Shown piece by piece: positions 1-8,730 of a stretch of DNA of 64,000 nt (the stretch's first letter is position 1; each line of letters begins with the position of its first letter). A program made the translations under genes and the position numbers. The DNA is from Saprospiraceae bacterium (GTDB lineage: Bacteria > Bacteroidota > Bacteroidia > Chitinophagales > Saprospiraceae). The notes beneath the pieces are model-generated. The model saw nothing but the letters and a program-made list of their open reading frames with translations, did no database searches and was not told the origin of the DNA. The stretch lies in the NCBI GenBank assembly GCA_016719855.1, contig JADJYH010000081.1:65020-129019 (forward strand), read 5' to 3'.

Positions 1-1
1 G

Positions 2-436
2 GCACTGTTGAGCGGCGGGGCAGTGATTAGCTGGCTCGCCACGGGCAAGGAGAGACGGGCGGGCAGTTCTCCCTCTTCGAGGCGAAGGGCATCCCCGGCA
101 TGGAACCGCCACCGCACACCCACCAACACGAGGACGAAACCTACTACTTGCTGGAAGGCGAGATGCTGTTCCGCATCGGCGAAGCCGAGTTCGTGGGCAA
201 GGCGGGCGACTTCGTGTTCCTGCCCCGGCAACTGCGCCACGAGTTCAAGGTGTTAAGCCCCAGTTCCGCTGTCTGTGGGCATCTATCCGGCAGGGCTGGA
301 GGTGTATTTCGAGCAGCTCACCGCACCACATTCCTCTGCCGAAATACCGCCCCTGAGCACCACCACCGCCCCGCCGGAAGCCATTGAAATGATGGGGCAG
401 TGGGAGGAACAATTTGGAATTACTTACGTTATTTAA
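2..436 (+). pseudogene. Cupin-domain protein, 5'-partial and frameshifted
   Basis: A single cupin_2-type protein can be read only by joining three frames. The first piece ends in SWLATGKE, the second contains the metal-site motif PPPHTHQHEDETYYLLEGE with the conserved His/His/Glu pattern, and the third carries GIYPAGLEVYFEQL and ends at the stop at 434-436. The frame changes fall at a duplicated AG near 49-55 and at the AA of 255-256. The 5' end lies outside the window. Cupins of this type bind a metal through His and Glu side chains and include small dioxygenases, isomerases and sensors; the substrate cannot be told. Because each break is a one- or two-base change and both sides stay conserved, sequence error is at least as likely as real gene loss. 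The gene ends 12 bases before the next start, which suggests co-transcription. Confidence 0.7.
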
Positions 437-448
437 ATAAAAACAGGT

Positions 449-1431
449 ATGAAAAAACGAGTTTAAAAATCGCACTTTTCCTGCTGGGGTTTTTGCTAAT
501 CGGCATTGCCTCGCTCTTGGCTTACGTCAAATTTGCCTTGCCCAATGTGGGCCAGCCGACTGATTTGACGGTGGAAGCCACGCCCGAACGCATCGCCCGG
601 GGCGAATATTTGGCCAACCATGTGGCGGTGTGCATGCAATGCCATTCGCAAAGGGATTGGTCGGTCTTTGCCGCACCCAGCAAACCCGGTACGGAAGGCG
701 TCGGCGGCGAAGTCCACGACCAACGGCTGGGTTTCCCTGGCAGGTATGTTTCCAAAAACATCACGCCGGCGGGGCTGTCCGGTTGGACGGATGGCGAAAT
801 ACTGCGGGCAATCACCTGCGGGGTGGACAAGCAGGGGAATGCACTGTTCCCTATCATGCCCTACCCGAATTACGGGCAATTGGACGAGCAGGACATCCAC
901 GGCATCATCGCCTACATCCGCACACTGGCGCCGAAGGAATTTGTCGCTGAAAAATCCACCTCTGATTTCCCCATGAATTTCATCATCAACACCATTCCGG
1001 CAAAGCCCAAATTTTCGCCACGCCCCGATGCTTCCGACAAAGTGGCGTACGGGAAATACCTGGTGACGGCTGCCATCTGCATAGAATGCCACACCAAATC
1101 GGAGAACGGTGCCTACACCGGAAAGCCTTTTGCCGGAGGCATGGAATTTCCGCTGGAAGACGGCTCGGTGGTTCGCTCGTCCAACATCACCCCCCATGCC
1201 ACTGGCATCGGCAACTGGTCGTCAGCGCAGTTTGTCCAACGGTTTAAAATGTACACCGACAGCAGTTACACAGCGCCAAAAGTTCAGACTGGCGATTTCC
1301 AGACCGTCATGCCTTGGGACTCCTATTCGGGCATGACGGAAAGCGATTTGCTCGCCATTTATGAATACCTGAAAACGTTGGAACCTGTGGAGGGCACGGT
1401 CGAGCGTTTCACTGCGGTTGCAAGCAATTGA
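449..1431 (+). CDS. Dihaem c-type cytochrome, membrane-anchored
   Basis: The protein has an N-terminal hydrophobic segment (IALFLLGFLLIGIASLLAY) and two haem c sites, CMQCH near residue 63 and CIECH near residue 212. The two halves look like a tandem duplication of a cytochrome c fold, each with an SKNITP or SSNITP motif downstream of its haem site. It should face the periplasm and pass electrons. The natural start appears to be ATG at 449: ATG followed by six A leads into a stop, but one more A would give MKKTSLKIALFL, so I suspect a lost A at 452-457. The alternative GTG at 400 overlaps the cupin tail. Cytochromes of this kind often accept electrons from molybdenum hydroxylases such as the one at 4120-6945, but that partnership is inference. 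Confidence 0.85.
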
Positions 1432-1459
1432 TTTTATCACTTTTCAAAACAAAATAATC

Positions 1460-2147
1460 GTGGAAAAGCAACAAGAAAAAACCGCCACCCGCACGGGTGC
1501 GATGGCCCTCCTTTTGGGTTCCATCTGCATGTTGGCAGGTGCTGCCATCGGAATCTCCTCTGGCACCGACCTTGACCAATCGTTGTACGATAGCAACATG
1601 GCTGGCTATCTCGGTGGCTCGCTCGACACACAAAACTTGCTCATCCTCAACCTCTCGCTCTGGATTTTGGGTGTCGCCCTGTTGGGGGCAGGCGCTGCCA
1701 TGACGGCGCTGCTCAGCCGTCAAAACCTTGTCCCTGCGACACTCGTGAAATACAATTACTGGATAGCCGTACCGCTCGTGTTGGTGTCGTACATGGCATG
1801 GCTGGCGGTAGTGGTGCGTACGTCGGCTTCCGCCTCACCCGAAGCTGCGGCGATTGCCGAAACGGTGGGCTGGTTTGCCGTGCGTGCCGATTGGGTGGGC
1901 ACGGTGCTGGTGCTGGGCACGGGGCCTGTGCTCATTTCTTCGGCAGGCAAAGGCATCTGGGTGCCAAACTGGCTGCGGGTGTGGAGTTTCATCTGCCTGT
2001 TTGCCCGGTGGGCTGACCACCCTTGCCCAATATGCCGGTGGGCTGACGAGCTACGGTTTTCTCATCATCCCCGTTGGCATGGGCTGGATGATTGCGCTGG
2101 CGGTGGTGCTGTTCAGGCGGGCGGGGAGGATGGCAGCCGATGCCTGA
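1460..2147 (+). CDS. Multi-pass membrane protein, frameshifted
   Basis: I do not recognise a named family. About five to six hydrophobic segments are visible, with a loop containing the sequence SGTDLDQSLYDSNMAGYLGG. Reading is continuous to FICLF near 2003. It then needs a one-base change in the CCC at 2004-2006 to continue as AGGLTTLAQYAGGLTSYGF and stop at 2145-2147. Without that change the frame runs into unrelated arginine- and histidine-rich residues. The repeated DNA string GCCGGTGGGCTGAC on each side of the break supports the corrected reading. GTG at 1460 is a plausible start, 28 bases after the cytochrome stop, so the pair may form a transcription unit. A role in quinone or haem membrane chemistry is possible but not shown. 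Confidence 0.6.
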
Positions 2148-2185
2148 TGAATGGGCGGTAACATCAGAGCTGCGGCACTTGCTAC

Positions 2186-2204
2186 TGCCGGTTTGCAACC
2201 GGCA
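2186..2204. terminator. Short GC-rich hairpin after the membrane-protein gene
   Basis: TGCCGGTT and AACCGGCA pair perfectly around a three-base loop, 40 bases after the stop at 2147. No T tract follows directly, so it is a weak intrinsic terminator or an mRNA 3' end protector. It lies between genes on opposite strands that converge here. Confidence 0.4.
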
Positions 2205-2352
2205 TTCTGGACGCTTTTCTCAAATACAATCCCTATATTTGAAACGCAAACGAGCTTTAATTGTCATGGAAAAGGCAGGGCTTTAATTGAAGGTTGGGAA
2301 GACTTGTGACAACTTGTGGCGTTTTTGTCACATGCCTATATCCGAGCACCGT

Positions 2353-3038
2353 TTAATTTTTTGGTTCGCTTTTCTTCTCTCCCCATCTGTATTCTACGCC
2401 CCAAGTGAAGCTGGCCAGGCTGAAATTGAAAAAGAAATTATCATAGGTGGTGTTGGAATTATTACTATAGGTATTCTTGGTAGTGAGGTAACCTACTTCA
2501 CCTAAGCGTAGTAGTAAACCCAGTCTTTCTGTAATATGGTAGGCTATGCCCGGCGATACTTTTCCGATGAAATTCCAGTAAGTGGATTTGCTTTGATGAA
2601 GATAGCCCACAAACCGTTGCTCATTTTTTTCTTTGGAAAAGCCAATATAAGGCTCAAGGAATAGCCCAAACTTAGCAGAAGGGCGAAGGTAGTGCCGAGT
2701 AAAAATTCCCGCTGAATAGCCGATGGTAGTTTCTTTTGAGTACCTAGTGTTGTTCCATTGTTGCCATAAGTTTTAAAGGTGTTTTGGTTTTTCGCATAGC
2801 CTAAGCCGCAACCAATCAAAGTATGTTTGGACAGTTTCCAAGCCATATATGGCCTAAAATCCAAGTGTTTGGCCTTTGCGTCTTTTCGACAGCTTGGCTC
2901 GATTTGCCCATCATCGTAATGGGCACCTTTAAGGCTGACCAGGTTGATTTGTCCACCCATAACATTTTTCAAGCCGGGTTCCTGTGCTAAGAGCGTGCCG
3001 ATAGAACTGAATAGGAATGTGATAATCAAGTATTTCAT
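2353..3038 (-). CDS. Outer-membrane beta-barrel protein, frameshifted
   Basis: The gene begins with a clear signal peptide, MKYLIITFLFSSIGTLLAQ, and continues with alternating aromatic and polar strands typical of small outer-membrane barrels. Past residue 100 the true frame shifts: the continuation reads YSAGIFTRHYLRPSAKFGLFLEPYIGF and ends in SFTWGVEYRWGEKKSEPKN. One extra A in the AAAA run (plus-strand TTTT at 2734-2737) restores one frame across the whole gene. The next gene upstream, at 3085-3729, has the same layout, including an IGIFARRYFG...FFLEPNLTF segment matching AGIFTRHYLR...LFLEPYIGF, so the two are tandem paralogues. Function is unknown; barrels of this size in the phylum are usually annotated as PorT-like or generic outer-membrane proteins. 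Confidence 0.7.
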
Positions 3039-3084
3039 AATTGGTGTGATAATGAATAAATTGGTGGATGCTAATATTATTTGA

Positions 3085-3729
3085 TTAAAGTTTCAATTCC
3101 GCTCCAACGAAAAAGGAATCAGTGCTTAGGCGCAAGCCAAGATAACTGTACTCACCATAATCTGAGGATAATACATTTCTGGATTTGCCCCATACATAGC
3201 CTAGTTTTCCAAACCGTGCGATGAGGTTGAAACGCTTGGACACGGCCCACGAAATGCCAGGAGCTATTAAACAGTTGAATTCTTTTGCGGAATCTACGTA
3301 AGCAGAAAGTATAAATTTGCTGGTGGAATTGTACTCATACGCTGTAAATGTTAAATTGGGTTCCAAAAAGAACTGTACTGGCTTGTTGGTACCAAAATAC
3401 CGCCTGGCGAAAATCCCTATGTTATAACTGGAATAAATATTGGTGAATTCTTCCTGAAAGAAATCATCATAACCGGAACGTCTTGAATGGCTCATGCCGA
3501 AGGCCAATCCTACCGTCCAGAAATCATTCAATCTTAAGCCTATATGTGGATTTAGGCCGACTTGATGATGGGAATTATTGGAGGTTTTGATTCCTTGTTC
3601 ATCCGTATGTGTTAGGTAACTATTGAGATAATTAACGGTACAACCAAAGATGATTTTATACGACTTGTCTTGCGCTTGTGTTAAGGATAGGGCACAGATG
3701 GAAATGAAAAAGAGTAACGTTGATTTCAC
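3085..3729 (-). CDS. Outer-membrane beta-barrel protein
   Basis: This intact 214-residue protein has a signal peptide ending at TQA-Q around residue 20 and about eight predicted amphipathic strands. It ends in the typical short C-terminal strand FFVGAELKL. It is the intact paralogue of the frameshifted gene at 2353-3038, separated from it by 46 bases on the same strand, and probably co-transcribed with it. Nothing in the sequence indicates a substrate. Codon use is more A+T-rich than in the flanking molybdenum enzyme and kdp genes, which could mean that the pair was acquired separately. Confidence 0.75.
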   Translation of the reverse strand: MKSTLLFFISICALSLTQAQDKSYKIIFGCTVNYLNSYLTHTDEQGIKTSNNSHHQVGLNPHIGLRLNDFWTVGLAFGMSHSRRSGYDDFFQEEFTNIYSSYNIGIFARRYFGTNKPVQFFLEPNLTFTAYEYNSTSKFILSAYVDSAKEFNCLIAPGISWAVSKRFNLIARFGKLGYVWGKSRNVLSSDYGEYSYLGLRLSTDSFFVGAELKL

Positions 3730-3811
3730 AAGAAATTAGGTTTTAGTTGGCAATTAATGATAAAACTGTGTGAAGAACGCCGATTCTGAACTAATGGTAT
3801 GTAGTTGGGAA

Positions 3812-3966
3812 TTAATAAGCCAGCCACAAGACATGGTTCGGATTGTAATGTTCCTCCGAAATTTTGAAATCATACCTGCCGATGATTTGGAACCCCATTT
3901 TCTGGTAAAAAGCGATGGCCCGGTGGTTTTCGACCCAGGTTCAGGTCCATCAACTTGAAGGTGAGT
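3812..3966 (-). pseudogene. C-terminal fragment of a GNAT acetyltransferase
   Basis: On the minus strand the segment reads ENHRAIAFYQKMGFQIIGRY and goes on to EEHYNPNHVLWLAY and a stop at 3812-3814. This is the terminal part of a GCN5-related N-acetyltransferase: the N..AI.FY.K.GF motif is the family's last core motif. Upstream, LMDLNL reads in another frame (an extra G in plus-strand CCC at 3934-3936) and then meets a stop, so only about 50 codons of a normal 150-180 codon gene remain. It has no start or acetyl-CoA loop and cannot be active. Confidence 0.65.
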
Positions 3967-4119
3967 TATTGGCTGAATATTTATTAAATCACCATCATTG
4001 CTGAAATTTGTAAGTTTTCATTTGCTTTTCGTAACTTTCCGCCCAGTTCCAATTCGTAGCTTGCACCCAAATTCCCAACCCCAAACCACCAACCGAACTT
4101 CTTCACCAAACTCATCATC

Positions 4120-4575
4120 ATGGCAATCTTCAATCTAAACATCAACGGAAAAAAACAGCAGGTGGACGTTGACCCCGCCACGCCCATGCTTTGGGTACTG
4201 CGTGACCACCTCAACCTCGTCGGCACCAAGTACAGTTGCGGCATCGCCCAGTGCGGTACCTGCACCATCCACCTCGGCGACGTGGCAATGCGCTCTTGCA
4301 TGTTGCCTGTCTCACAGGTCGGCAACCAAGCCATCACCACCATCGAGGGCCTCTCTGAAAGCGGCGACCACCCGGTGCAAAAGGCATGGCTGGAGCACGA
4401 CGTGGCGCAGTGCGGCTACTGCCAGTCTGGGCAAATCATGAACGCCGCTGCATTGCTGAAAGCCAATCCCAATCCCGGCGATGCCGAAATCGAAGCCGCC
4501 ATGAACGGGAATATCTGCCGCTGCGCAACGTATGTCCGCATTAAAGCAGCGATTAAAACGGCGGCGAATGGGTAA
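4120..4575 (+). CDS. iorA: Molybdenum hydroxylase 2Fe-2S subunit (IorA-like)
   Basis: The 151-residue protein matches the small iron-sulfur subunit of xanthine-oxidase-family enzymes. A plant-type ferredoxin domain carries CGIAQCGTC around residue 40 and a further Cys in RSCMLP. A four-helix domain then carries CGYCQSGQ and ICRC for the second cluster. It moves electrons away from the molybdenum subunit encoded next. Length and motifs fit isoquinoline 1-oxidoreductase alpha and related aldehyde dehydrogenases, so the exact substrate is uncertain. The leader is A/C-rich with no Shine-Dalgarno sequence, as is usual in this phylum. An inverted repeat array separates it from the large subunit. 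Confidence 0.92.
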   Translation: MAIFNLNINGKKQQVDVDPATPMLWVLRDHLNLVGTKYSCGIAQCGTCTIHLGDVAMRSCMLPVSQVGNQAITTIEGLSESGDHPVQKAWLEHDVAQCGYCQSGQIMNAAALLKANPNPGDAEIEAAMNGNICRCATYVRIKAAIKTAANG

Positions 4576-4692
4576 TTGGTTGAATTGGTAAATTAGTTGA
4601 ATTAGGTAAGTCACTTTCCCGATTCAACCAGTTCAACCAGTTCAACCAGCTTAACCTTAATTCCACTATTTCCACTAATTCAACTAATCAAC
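4576..4692. repeat. Inverted tandem-repeat array between iorA and iorB
   Basis: After the iorA stop there is a run of TTGGTTGAATTGG-like units with almost no C. From 4621 the complementary units TTCAACCAG, with almost no G, run up to the iorB start. The two arms can fold onto each other. The same unit type occurs between hemN and tnaA at 44425-44570. The right arm forms the immediate 5' leader of iorB. Confidence 0.75.
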
Positions 4693-6945
4693 ATGTCACT
4701 CATAAAAACACATTTCGGACGCCGTTCCTTCATCAAAACAACAGCCCTCGCTGGCGGCGGCATGGTGCTCGGTATTAGCTGGCTGGCCGCTTGCAAATCC
4801 GGCACGAAAGAGGAAATGCTCGCCATGCCCAAGGAATGGTTCAACATCAACGGCTTTTTGAAAATCGGCGAAAACGGCGTCGTCACCATCATGTCGCCGA
4901 ACCCGGAAATCGGGCAGAACGTGAAGACCTCCATGCCCATGCTCGTGGCGGAGGAACTCGACGTGGACTGGAAAATGGTCATCGTGGAGCAGGCCCCGCT
5001 CAACACGGACATCTTCCAACGGCAGTTGGCGGGGGGCAGCCAGAGCATCCGGGAGGCATGGAAACCGCTGCGAATGGCAGGGGCAACTGCACGGCACATG
5101 CTCAAGGAAGCAGCAGCCCAAGCCTGGCAGGTACCCGTTGACGAAGTGACGACCGAGGCGGGCGTTTTGAAACATGAAAAAAGCGGCAAATCGGCGGGCT
5201 ACGGCGAGTTGGCGTCGGCTGCCGCCAAGGTTGCCGTGCCGAAGGAAGTGAAACTGAAAGACCCGAAAGATTTCAAAATCATCGGGCAATCGAAGAAGAA
5301 CGTGGACGGCCTGAAAATCGTGACCGGACAGCCGCTTTACGGCCTCGACTACCGCAGGGATGGGATGCTCATCGCCATGATTGCCCACCCGCCTACTTTC
5401 GGCATGAAGCTGAAATCGGTGGACGACTCAGCGGCCAAGGCCATGCCAGGCATCAAGGACGTGTTTACCATCAACGTTTACAACGAAGGCTACGAAAAGC
5501 AGTGGTGCGACACGGAGGCGTTCAACGAAAAGGTCGTGGTGGTGGGCAACACGACGTGGGAGGTGATGCAGGCAAAAAAGGCGCTGAAATTGGAGTGGGA
5601 ACCTTTCACTGCCTTTTCCGAAAACGTTCAAGGCTGGGGTGGCCCACAAAAAGTAACGGTTCCAGCAGGCTTGGAGAACACCAACGACCACCAGTCCAAA
5701 ATGGCCGACCTCACCGCCAAGCCTGCCAATCTGCTGCGCAAGGACGGCGACCCGGAGGCTGCCTTCAAGCGGGCGGCAAAGGTCGTGGAGCGCACGTACT
5801 CCGCCCCGTTCCTCGCCCACAACACGATGGAGCCGATGAACTTCTTCGCCCACGTGACCGCCGACAAGGCCGAACTCGTCGGGCCGATTCAGACGCCGGA
5901 GTTCATGGAAAAAACAGTGGCTGCCCGCCTCGGCTTGCCGCTCGAAAAAGTGGACATCCAGATGACCAGGCAGGGCGGCGGCTTCGGGCGGCGGCTCTAC
6001 GGGCACTTCCTCGTGGAGGCAGCGGTCATTTCACAAAAAATGAATACTCCCGTCAAGCTCGTTTACACCCGTGAGGACGACATGACGGCGGGCGTCTATC
6101 GCCCGGCCTACCATGTCACCTACCGGGCTGGTCTCGATGCGGAGGGCAACCTCATCGCCTTCCACATCCGGGGCGGTGGCACGAGCGACAGCCCCGTCCA
6201 CGCCAACCGCTTCCCTGCCGGTGCCGTGGACAATTATCTGGCGGAGGAATGGAGGCTGGACACCAATATCAGTACCGGGGCTTGGCGGGCACCGGGGTCG
6301 AACTTCATCGCCGGGGCCGAGCAATCCTTCCTCGACGAGGTGGCCGAGGCCGCCGGGAAGGACCCCATCGAGTTCCGCTTGGCGCTGTTCGACAAGGCCA
6401 TGAAAAGCCCCGTCGGCAAGGACAACGACTACGACGCCGCCCGCTACGCTGGCGTTTTGAAGGAAGTGAAGGAAAAATCGGGCTGGGCGAACCCGCCCGC
6501 CAACGTCCACCGGGGCGTCTCCGCCTATTACTGCCACGACAGCTATGTGGCGCAGGTGCTGGACATCGTGGTGGTGGACGGCAAAACCGTCATCCAGAAA
6601 ATCCATTGCGCCGTGGACTGCGGCATCGTGGTGAACCCCATCGCCGCCACCAACCTCGTGGAGGGCGGCATGGTGGATGGCATCGGGCACGCCCTGTACA
6701 GCGCCATGACCTTCAAGGATGGCACGCCGGAGCAGAGCAATTTCGACAAGTACCGCCTCATCCGGCACTCGGAAGCGCCGAAGGCGATTGACGTGCATTT
6801 CGTGCAAAACGGCATTGACCCGACTGGCCTCGGCGAGCCGCTGAACCCGCCCATCATCGGGGCGCTGGCCAATGCGCTGTACAAGGCGACGGGCAAGCGG
6901 GTGTACCGTCAACCGTTTTTGGGAGAGAAGGCGATGTTGGGATAG
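4693..6945 (+). CDS. iorB: Molybdopterin-binding hydroxylase large subunit (IorB-like), Tat-exported
   Basis: This 750-residue protein is the molybdenum-cofactor subunit of an aldehyde/isoquinoline oxidoreductase-type enzyme. It begins with a twin-arginine signal, RRSFIKTTALAGGG, around residues 10-23, followed by a hydrophobic stretch ending in LAAC, so it probably acts in the periplasm and may be lipid-anchored at that Cys. The motif QGGGFGRR near residue 430 and the C-terminal GLGEPLNPPI, containing the catalytic glutamate of the family, are both present. It follows iorA after one repeat array and should form a heterodimer with it. The substrate could be an N-heterocycle or an aldehyde. 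A strong terminator follows at 6971-7005. Confidence 0.92.
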   Translation: MSLIKTHFGRRSFIKTTALAGGGMVLGISWLAACKSGTKEEMLAMPKEWFNINGFLKIGENGVVTIMSPNPEIGQNVKTSMPMLVAEELDVDWKMVIVEQAPLNTDIFQRQLAGGSQSIREAWKPLRMAGATARHMLKEAAAQAWQVPVDEVTTEAGVLKHEKSGKSAGYGELASAAAKVAVPKEVKLKDPKDFKIIGQSKKNVDGLKIVTGQPLYGLDYRRDGMLIAMIAHPPTFGMKLKSVDDSAAKAMPGIKDVFTINVYNEGYEKQWCDTEAFNEKVVVVGNTTWEVMQAKKALKLEWEPFTAFSENVQGWGGPQKVTVPAGLENTNDHQSKMADLTAKPANLLRKDGDPEAAFKRAAKVVERTYSAPFLAHNTMEPMNFFAHVTADKAELVGPIQTPEFMEKTVAARLGLPLEKVDIQMTRQGGGFGRRLYGHFLVEAAVISQKMNTPVKLVYTREDDMTAGVYRPAYHVTYRAGLDAEGNLIAFHIRGGGTSDSPVHANRFPAGAVDNYLAEEWRLDTNISTGAWRAPGSNFIAGAEQSFLDEVAEAAGKDPIEFRLALFDKAMKSPVGKDNDYDAARYAGVLKEVKEKSGWANPPANVHRGVSAYYCHDSYVAQVLDIVVVDGKTVIQKIHCAVDCGIVVNPIAATNLVEGGMVDGIGHALYSAMTFKDGTPEQSNFDKYRLIRHSEAPKAIDVHFVQNGIDPTGLGEPLNPPIIGALANALYKATGKRVYRQPFLGEKAMLG

Positions 6946-6970
6946 CAATAGACGAAAGACGCAACGTGAA

Positions 6971-7005
6971 AGGCGACTCTTTTCTGAAAGGAGTCGCCTT
7001 TTTTT
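6971..7005 (+). terminator. Intrinsic terminator after iorAB
   Basis: AGGCGACTC and GAGTCGCCT form a perfect nine-pair stem with an 11-base loop, followed directly by seven T. This is a textbook rho-independent terminator, 26 bases after the iorB stop. Confidence 0.92.
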
Positions 7006-7015
7006 ATTAACGAAG

Positions 7016-7180
7016 TCAGGTGTTATATCCTTCGGGAAATATGGGACCCCCAGCTATACGCAGCACCCGGAGTATCCAAGGGTTTTCATTGGTCAGCTCC
7101 GCAAAAAGATAGAGGATAACCCGAACCAGCCCAGCTTGATTTTGACGGAGAGTGGGGTGAGGTTTGTGGGGGTGGGGTAG
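7016..7180 (+). pseudogene. kdpE 3' fragment, copy 1
   Basis: The reading LREIWG, then (shifted one frame) PSYTQHPEYPRVFIGQLRKK and ESGVRFVG is the end of the winged-helix DNA-binding domain of a KdpE/OmpR response regulator. The receiver domain and most of the winged helix are missing, and the frame is interrupted near 7052. A second copy of the last part lies at 8094-8213 in the same orientation, with a Rpn nuclease gene between the copies on the opposite strand. Copy 1 also lacks the GYR residues of the final hairpin that copy 2 keeps. The kdp operon just downstream makes kdpE the natural source. Confidence 0.72.
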
Positions 7181-7197
7181 CTAGCTAAATCCTATCT

Positions 7198-8040
7198 TTA
7201 TTTATTCGATTGATTTTCAATAATTTGCGATACTTCTTGGGTTGTCATTTTTGCAATTTTCGCAATTATGTCAATAGATAAACCCTCCTCATGCATTCCG
7301 ATGACCATCTCGATTTTGCTTTTCAATTCAGCTTGCTGAACAGCCTTGTCCATTCTTGCCCTTTCATCTTCCTCCCGCATAAAGGCGTATTCATAGGCAT
7401 CCAACTCCGCCTGTGTCCATGTCTGCACGTTTGCCTCCTCGTAAGCTGACTTCAAGCCTTCGTCCTCGATATTATCCGGCACCACCTCAAGGTTTTCCGC
7501 ATTTTTGATGAAATAGACCCATTTTTCGGTCAGGGTTTTCAATTCATGCAGTTCCTTTTTGAATTTCGGCAGTTCAATAAAGTTGAATTCCACATCTTTT
7601 ATGGTTTGCTCGCCCGTTTCGATGTCCCGTACTTGGCTGCGGCTGATGTAATTTTTATTTTCTGTTTGCACAAAGTCAAGCACGCCAATAAAAATCACAG
7701 GGCGCAGGTTTCGGTAAAAATCAGCCCGTTTGATTTGGTCGGCGTAGCTTTTTGAAGAGTAGTAGAGCACCCGCTTCTCAAATCCGTCAATATTTCCGAC
7801 CTGCATTTCGATGATATAGGTACGCCCCACTTGGTCGGTCGCCTTTACATCTACAATGGTCACTTTCCCGCCCCTGAGCTTGGGCAGTTGGTACGGGTTC
7901 AGAATGGAAACCTCCGCTATGCGCTGGTCGCCGTGGAAGTCAAGCACGGCATTGAGGAAAGATATAAGCGCTTCCTTTCTGTTCTCGTTGCCGAAGATTT
8001 TTCGGAATGCGATGTCGTTAGTTACGACTGCGAATTTCAT
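7198..8040 (-). CDS. Rpn-family recombination-promoting nuclease / PD-(D/E)XK transposase-like protein
   Basis: The protein begins MKFAVVTNDIAFRKIFGNEN and has a PD-(D/E)XK nuclease core: a VDVKATD segment followed by TYIIEMQ, the usual D...E-x-Q pattern of the Rpn/PDDEXK_2 group. The C-terminal third is charged and helical, with an AELDAYEYAFMREEDERARM stretch common in these proteins. Rpn nucleases nick DNA and promote RecA-independent recombination; many genomes carry several nearly identical copies. I chose ATG at 8040 because a TATTTTTG promoter element sits at 8059-8066 and would exclude the upstream TTG at 8061. The gene is bounded by two kdpE fragments in direct orientation, which suggests insertion or duplication at this spot. 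Confidence 0.85.
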   Translation of the reverse strand: MKFAVVTNDIAFRKIFGNENRKEALISFLNAVLDFHGDQRIAEVSILNPYQLPKLRGGKVTIVDVKATDQVGRTYIIEMQVGNIDGFEKRVLYYSSKSYADQIKRADFYRNLRPVIFIGVLDFVQTENKNYISRSQVRDIETGEQTIKDVEFNFIELPKFKKELHELKTLTEKWVYFIKNAENLEVVPDNIEDEGLKSAYEEANVQTWTQAELDAYEYAFMREEDERARMDKAVQQAELKSKIEMVIGMHEEGLSIDIIAKIAKMTTQEVSQIIENQSNK

Positions 8041-8058
8041 TTCAAAGTAATTTTGGTA

Positions 8059-8066
8059 CAAAAATA
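8059..8066 (-). promoter_or_regulatory. Promoter -7 element for the Rpn gene
   Basis: The minus strand reads TATTTTTG, a perfect match to the Bacteroidota TAnnTTTG element, 18 bases before the ATG at 8040. It helps to fix that start. Confidence 0.6.
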
Positions 8067-8093
8067 CGCAAAAAATAGGGTTCGGACGGTGAG

Positions 8094-8213
8094 ATGCGGA
8101 GGGTTTTCATTGGTCAGCTTCGCAAAAAAATAGAGGATAATCCGAACCAGCCCAGCTTGATTTTGAAGGAAAGTGGGGTGGGGTATCGGTTTGTGGGGGG
8201 CGCTTCTTTATGA
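8094..8213 (+). pseudogene. kdpE 3' fragment, copy 2
   Basis: A 39-codon frame starts MRRVFIGQLRKKIEDNPNQP and ends ESGVGYRFVGGASL. It is the recognition helix and terminal beta-hairpin of a KdpE-type winged helix. From 8100 it matches copy 1 (from 7079) base for base except for a handful of changes, and the similarity stops abruptly upstream of the AGGGTT junction. It could be translated as a tiny peptide but lacks the receiver domain and most of the DNA-binding domain, so it cannot act as a response regulator. Confidence 0.72.
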
Positions 8214-8334
8214 AATCCTTACAATCCTCCCTACCATCTTTACACCCCCCTTATAAATCCCGCCGCAACTTTGCATCGTCAAATTAAAACAACATCCTCT
8301 AAGTCTTTGGACATGGGGATACAAAGTTGAAAAA

Positions 8335-8631
8335 ATGAAAACTCCTTATTTTAAGAGCATTTACTTCACCATGCAACAATTGGCTGACATCACGAAGAAA
8401 TGCATTCTAACCAGAAACTTCCAACGGGTGGAAAAATGCCTTGGCATCGCTGACCGCTTGATGCGCACCGGCAATGCCAAAATTAAGAATGCGGTGGCGA
8501 ATGTATTTGTGTATTCCGTCACGATTCGACTGGAGACCATGAGAAGGGAAGACAGAGAACGGGTGTTCCATCTTTTCCCCGCCTCCCTGAAGGCAGAATA
8601 CGTGCAACAGATTAATACGACAGGTGGTTAA
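8335..8631 (+). CDS. Small conserved-looking protein upstream of kdpF
   Basis: A 98-residue, soluble, basic and helical protein with no signal peptide. The sequence RNFQRVEKCLGIADRLMRTG and the block VFVYSVTIRLETM look well preserved and are not low complexity. I recall similar small proteins ahead of kdp genes in other Bacteroidota (a DUF7674-like group), but that assignment is from memory. An alternative start is ATG at 8371. A likely promoter, CAACTTTG, lies near 8270. Its position at the head of the potassium operon suggests a regulatory or accessory role. Confidence 0.6.
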   Translation: MKTPYFKSIYFTMQQLADITKKCILTRNFQRVEKCLGIADRLMRTGNAKIKNAVANVFVYSVTIRLETMRREDRERVFHLFPASLKAEYVQQINTTGG

Positions 8632-8730
8632 ACACAGGTAGGTGGAAAGCGTATCAAAATCATCTATTGAAGATGACAAAAGTCACCCCCCTCCACTTAT
8701 CAAGAAACAACCTTTACATACATAATGAAA

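Noticed and set aside
2287..2505. Plus-strand frame with a hydrophobic start
   Set aside because: It lies antisense to the C-terminal strands of the barrel protein, which are conserved with its paralogue.
3770..3958. Plus-strand 62-codon frame
   Set aside because: The opposite strand carries the acetyltransferase fragment, which explains the sequence better.
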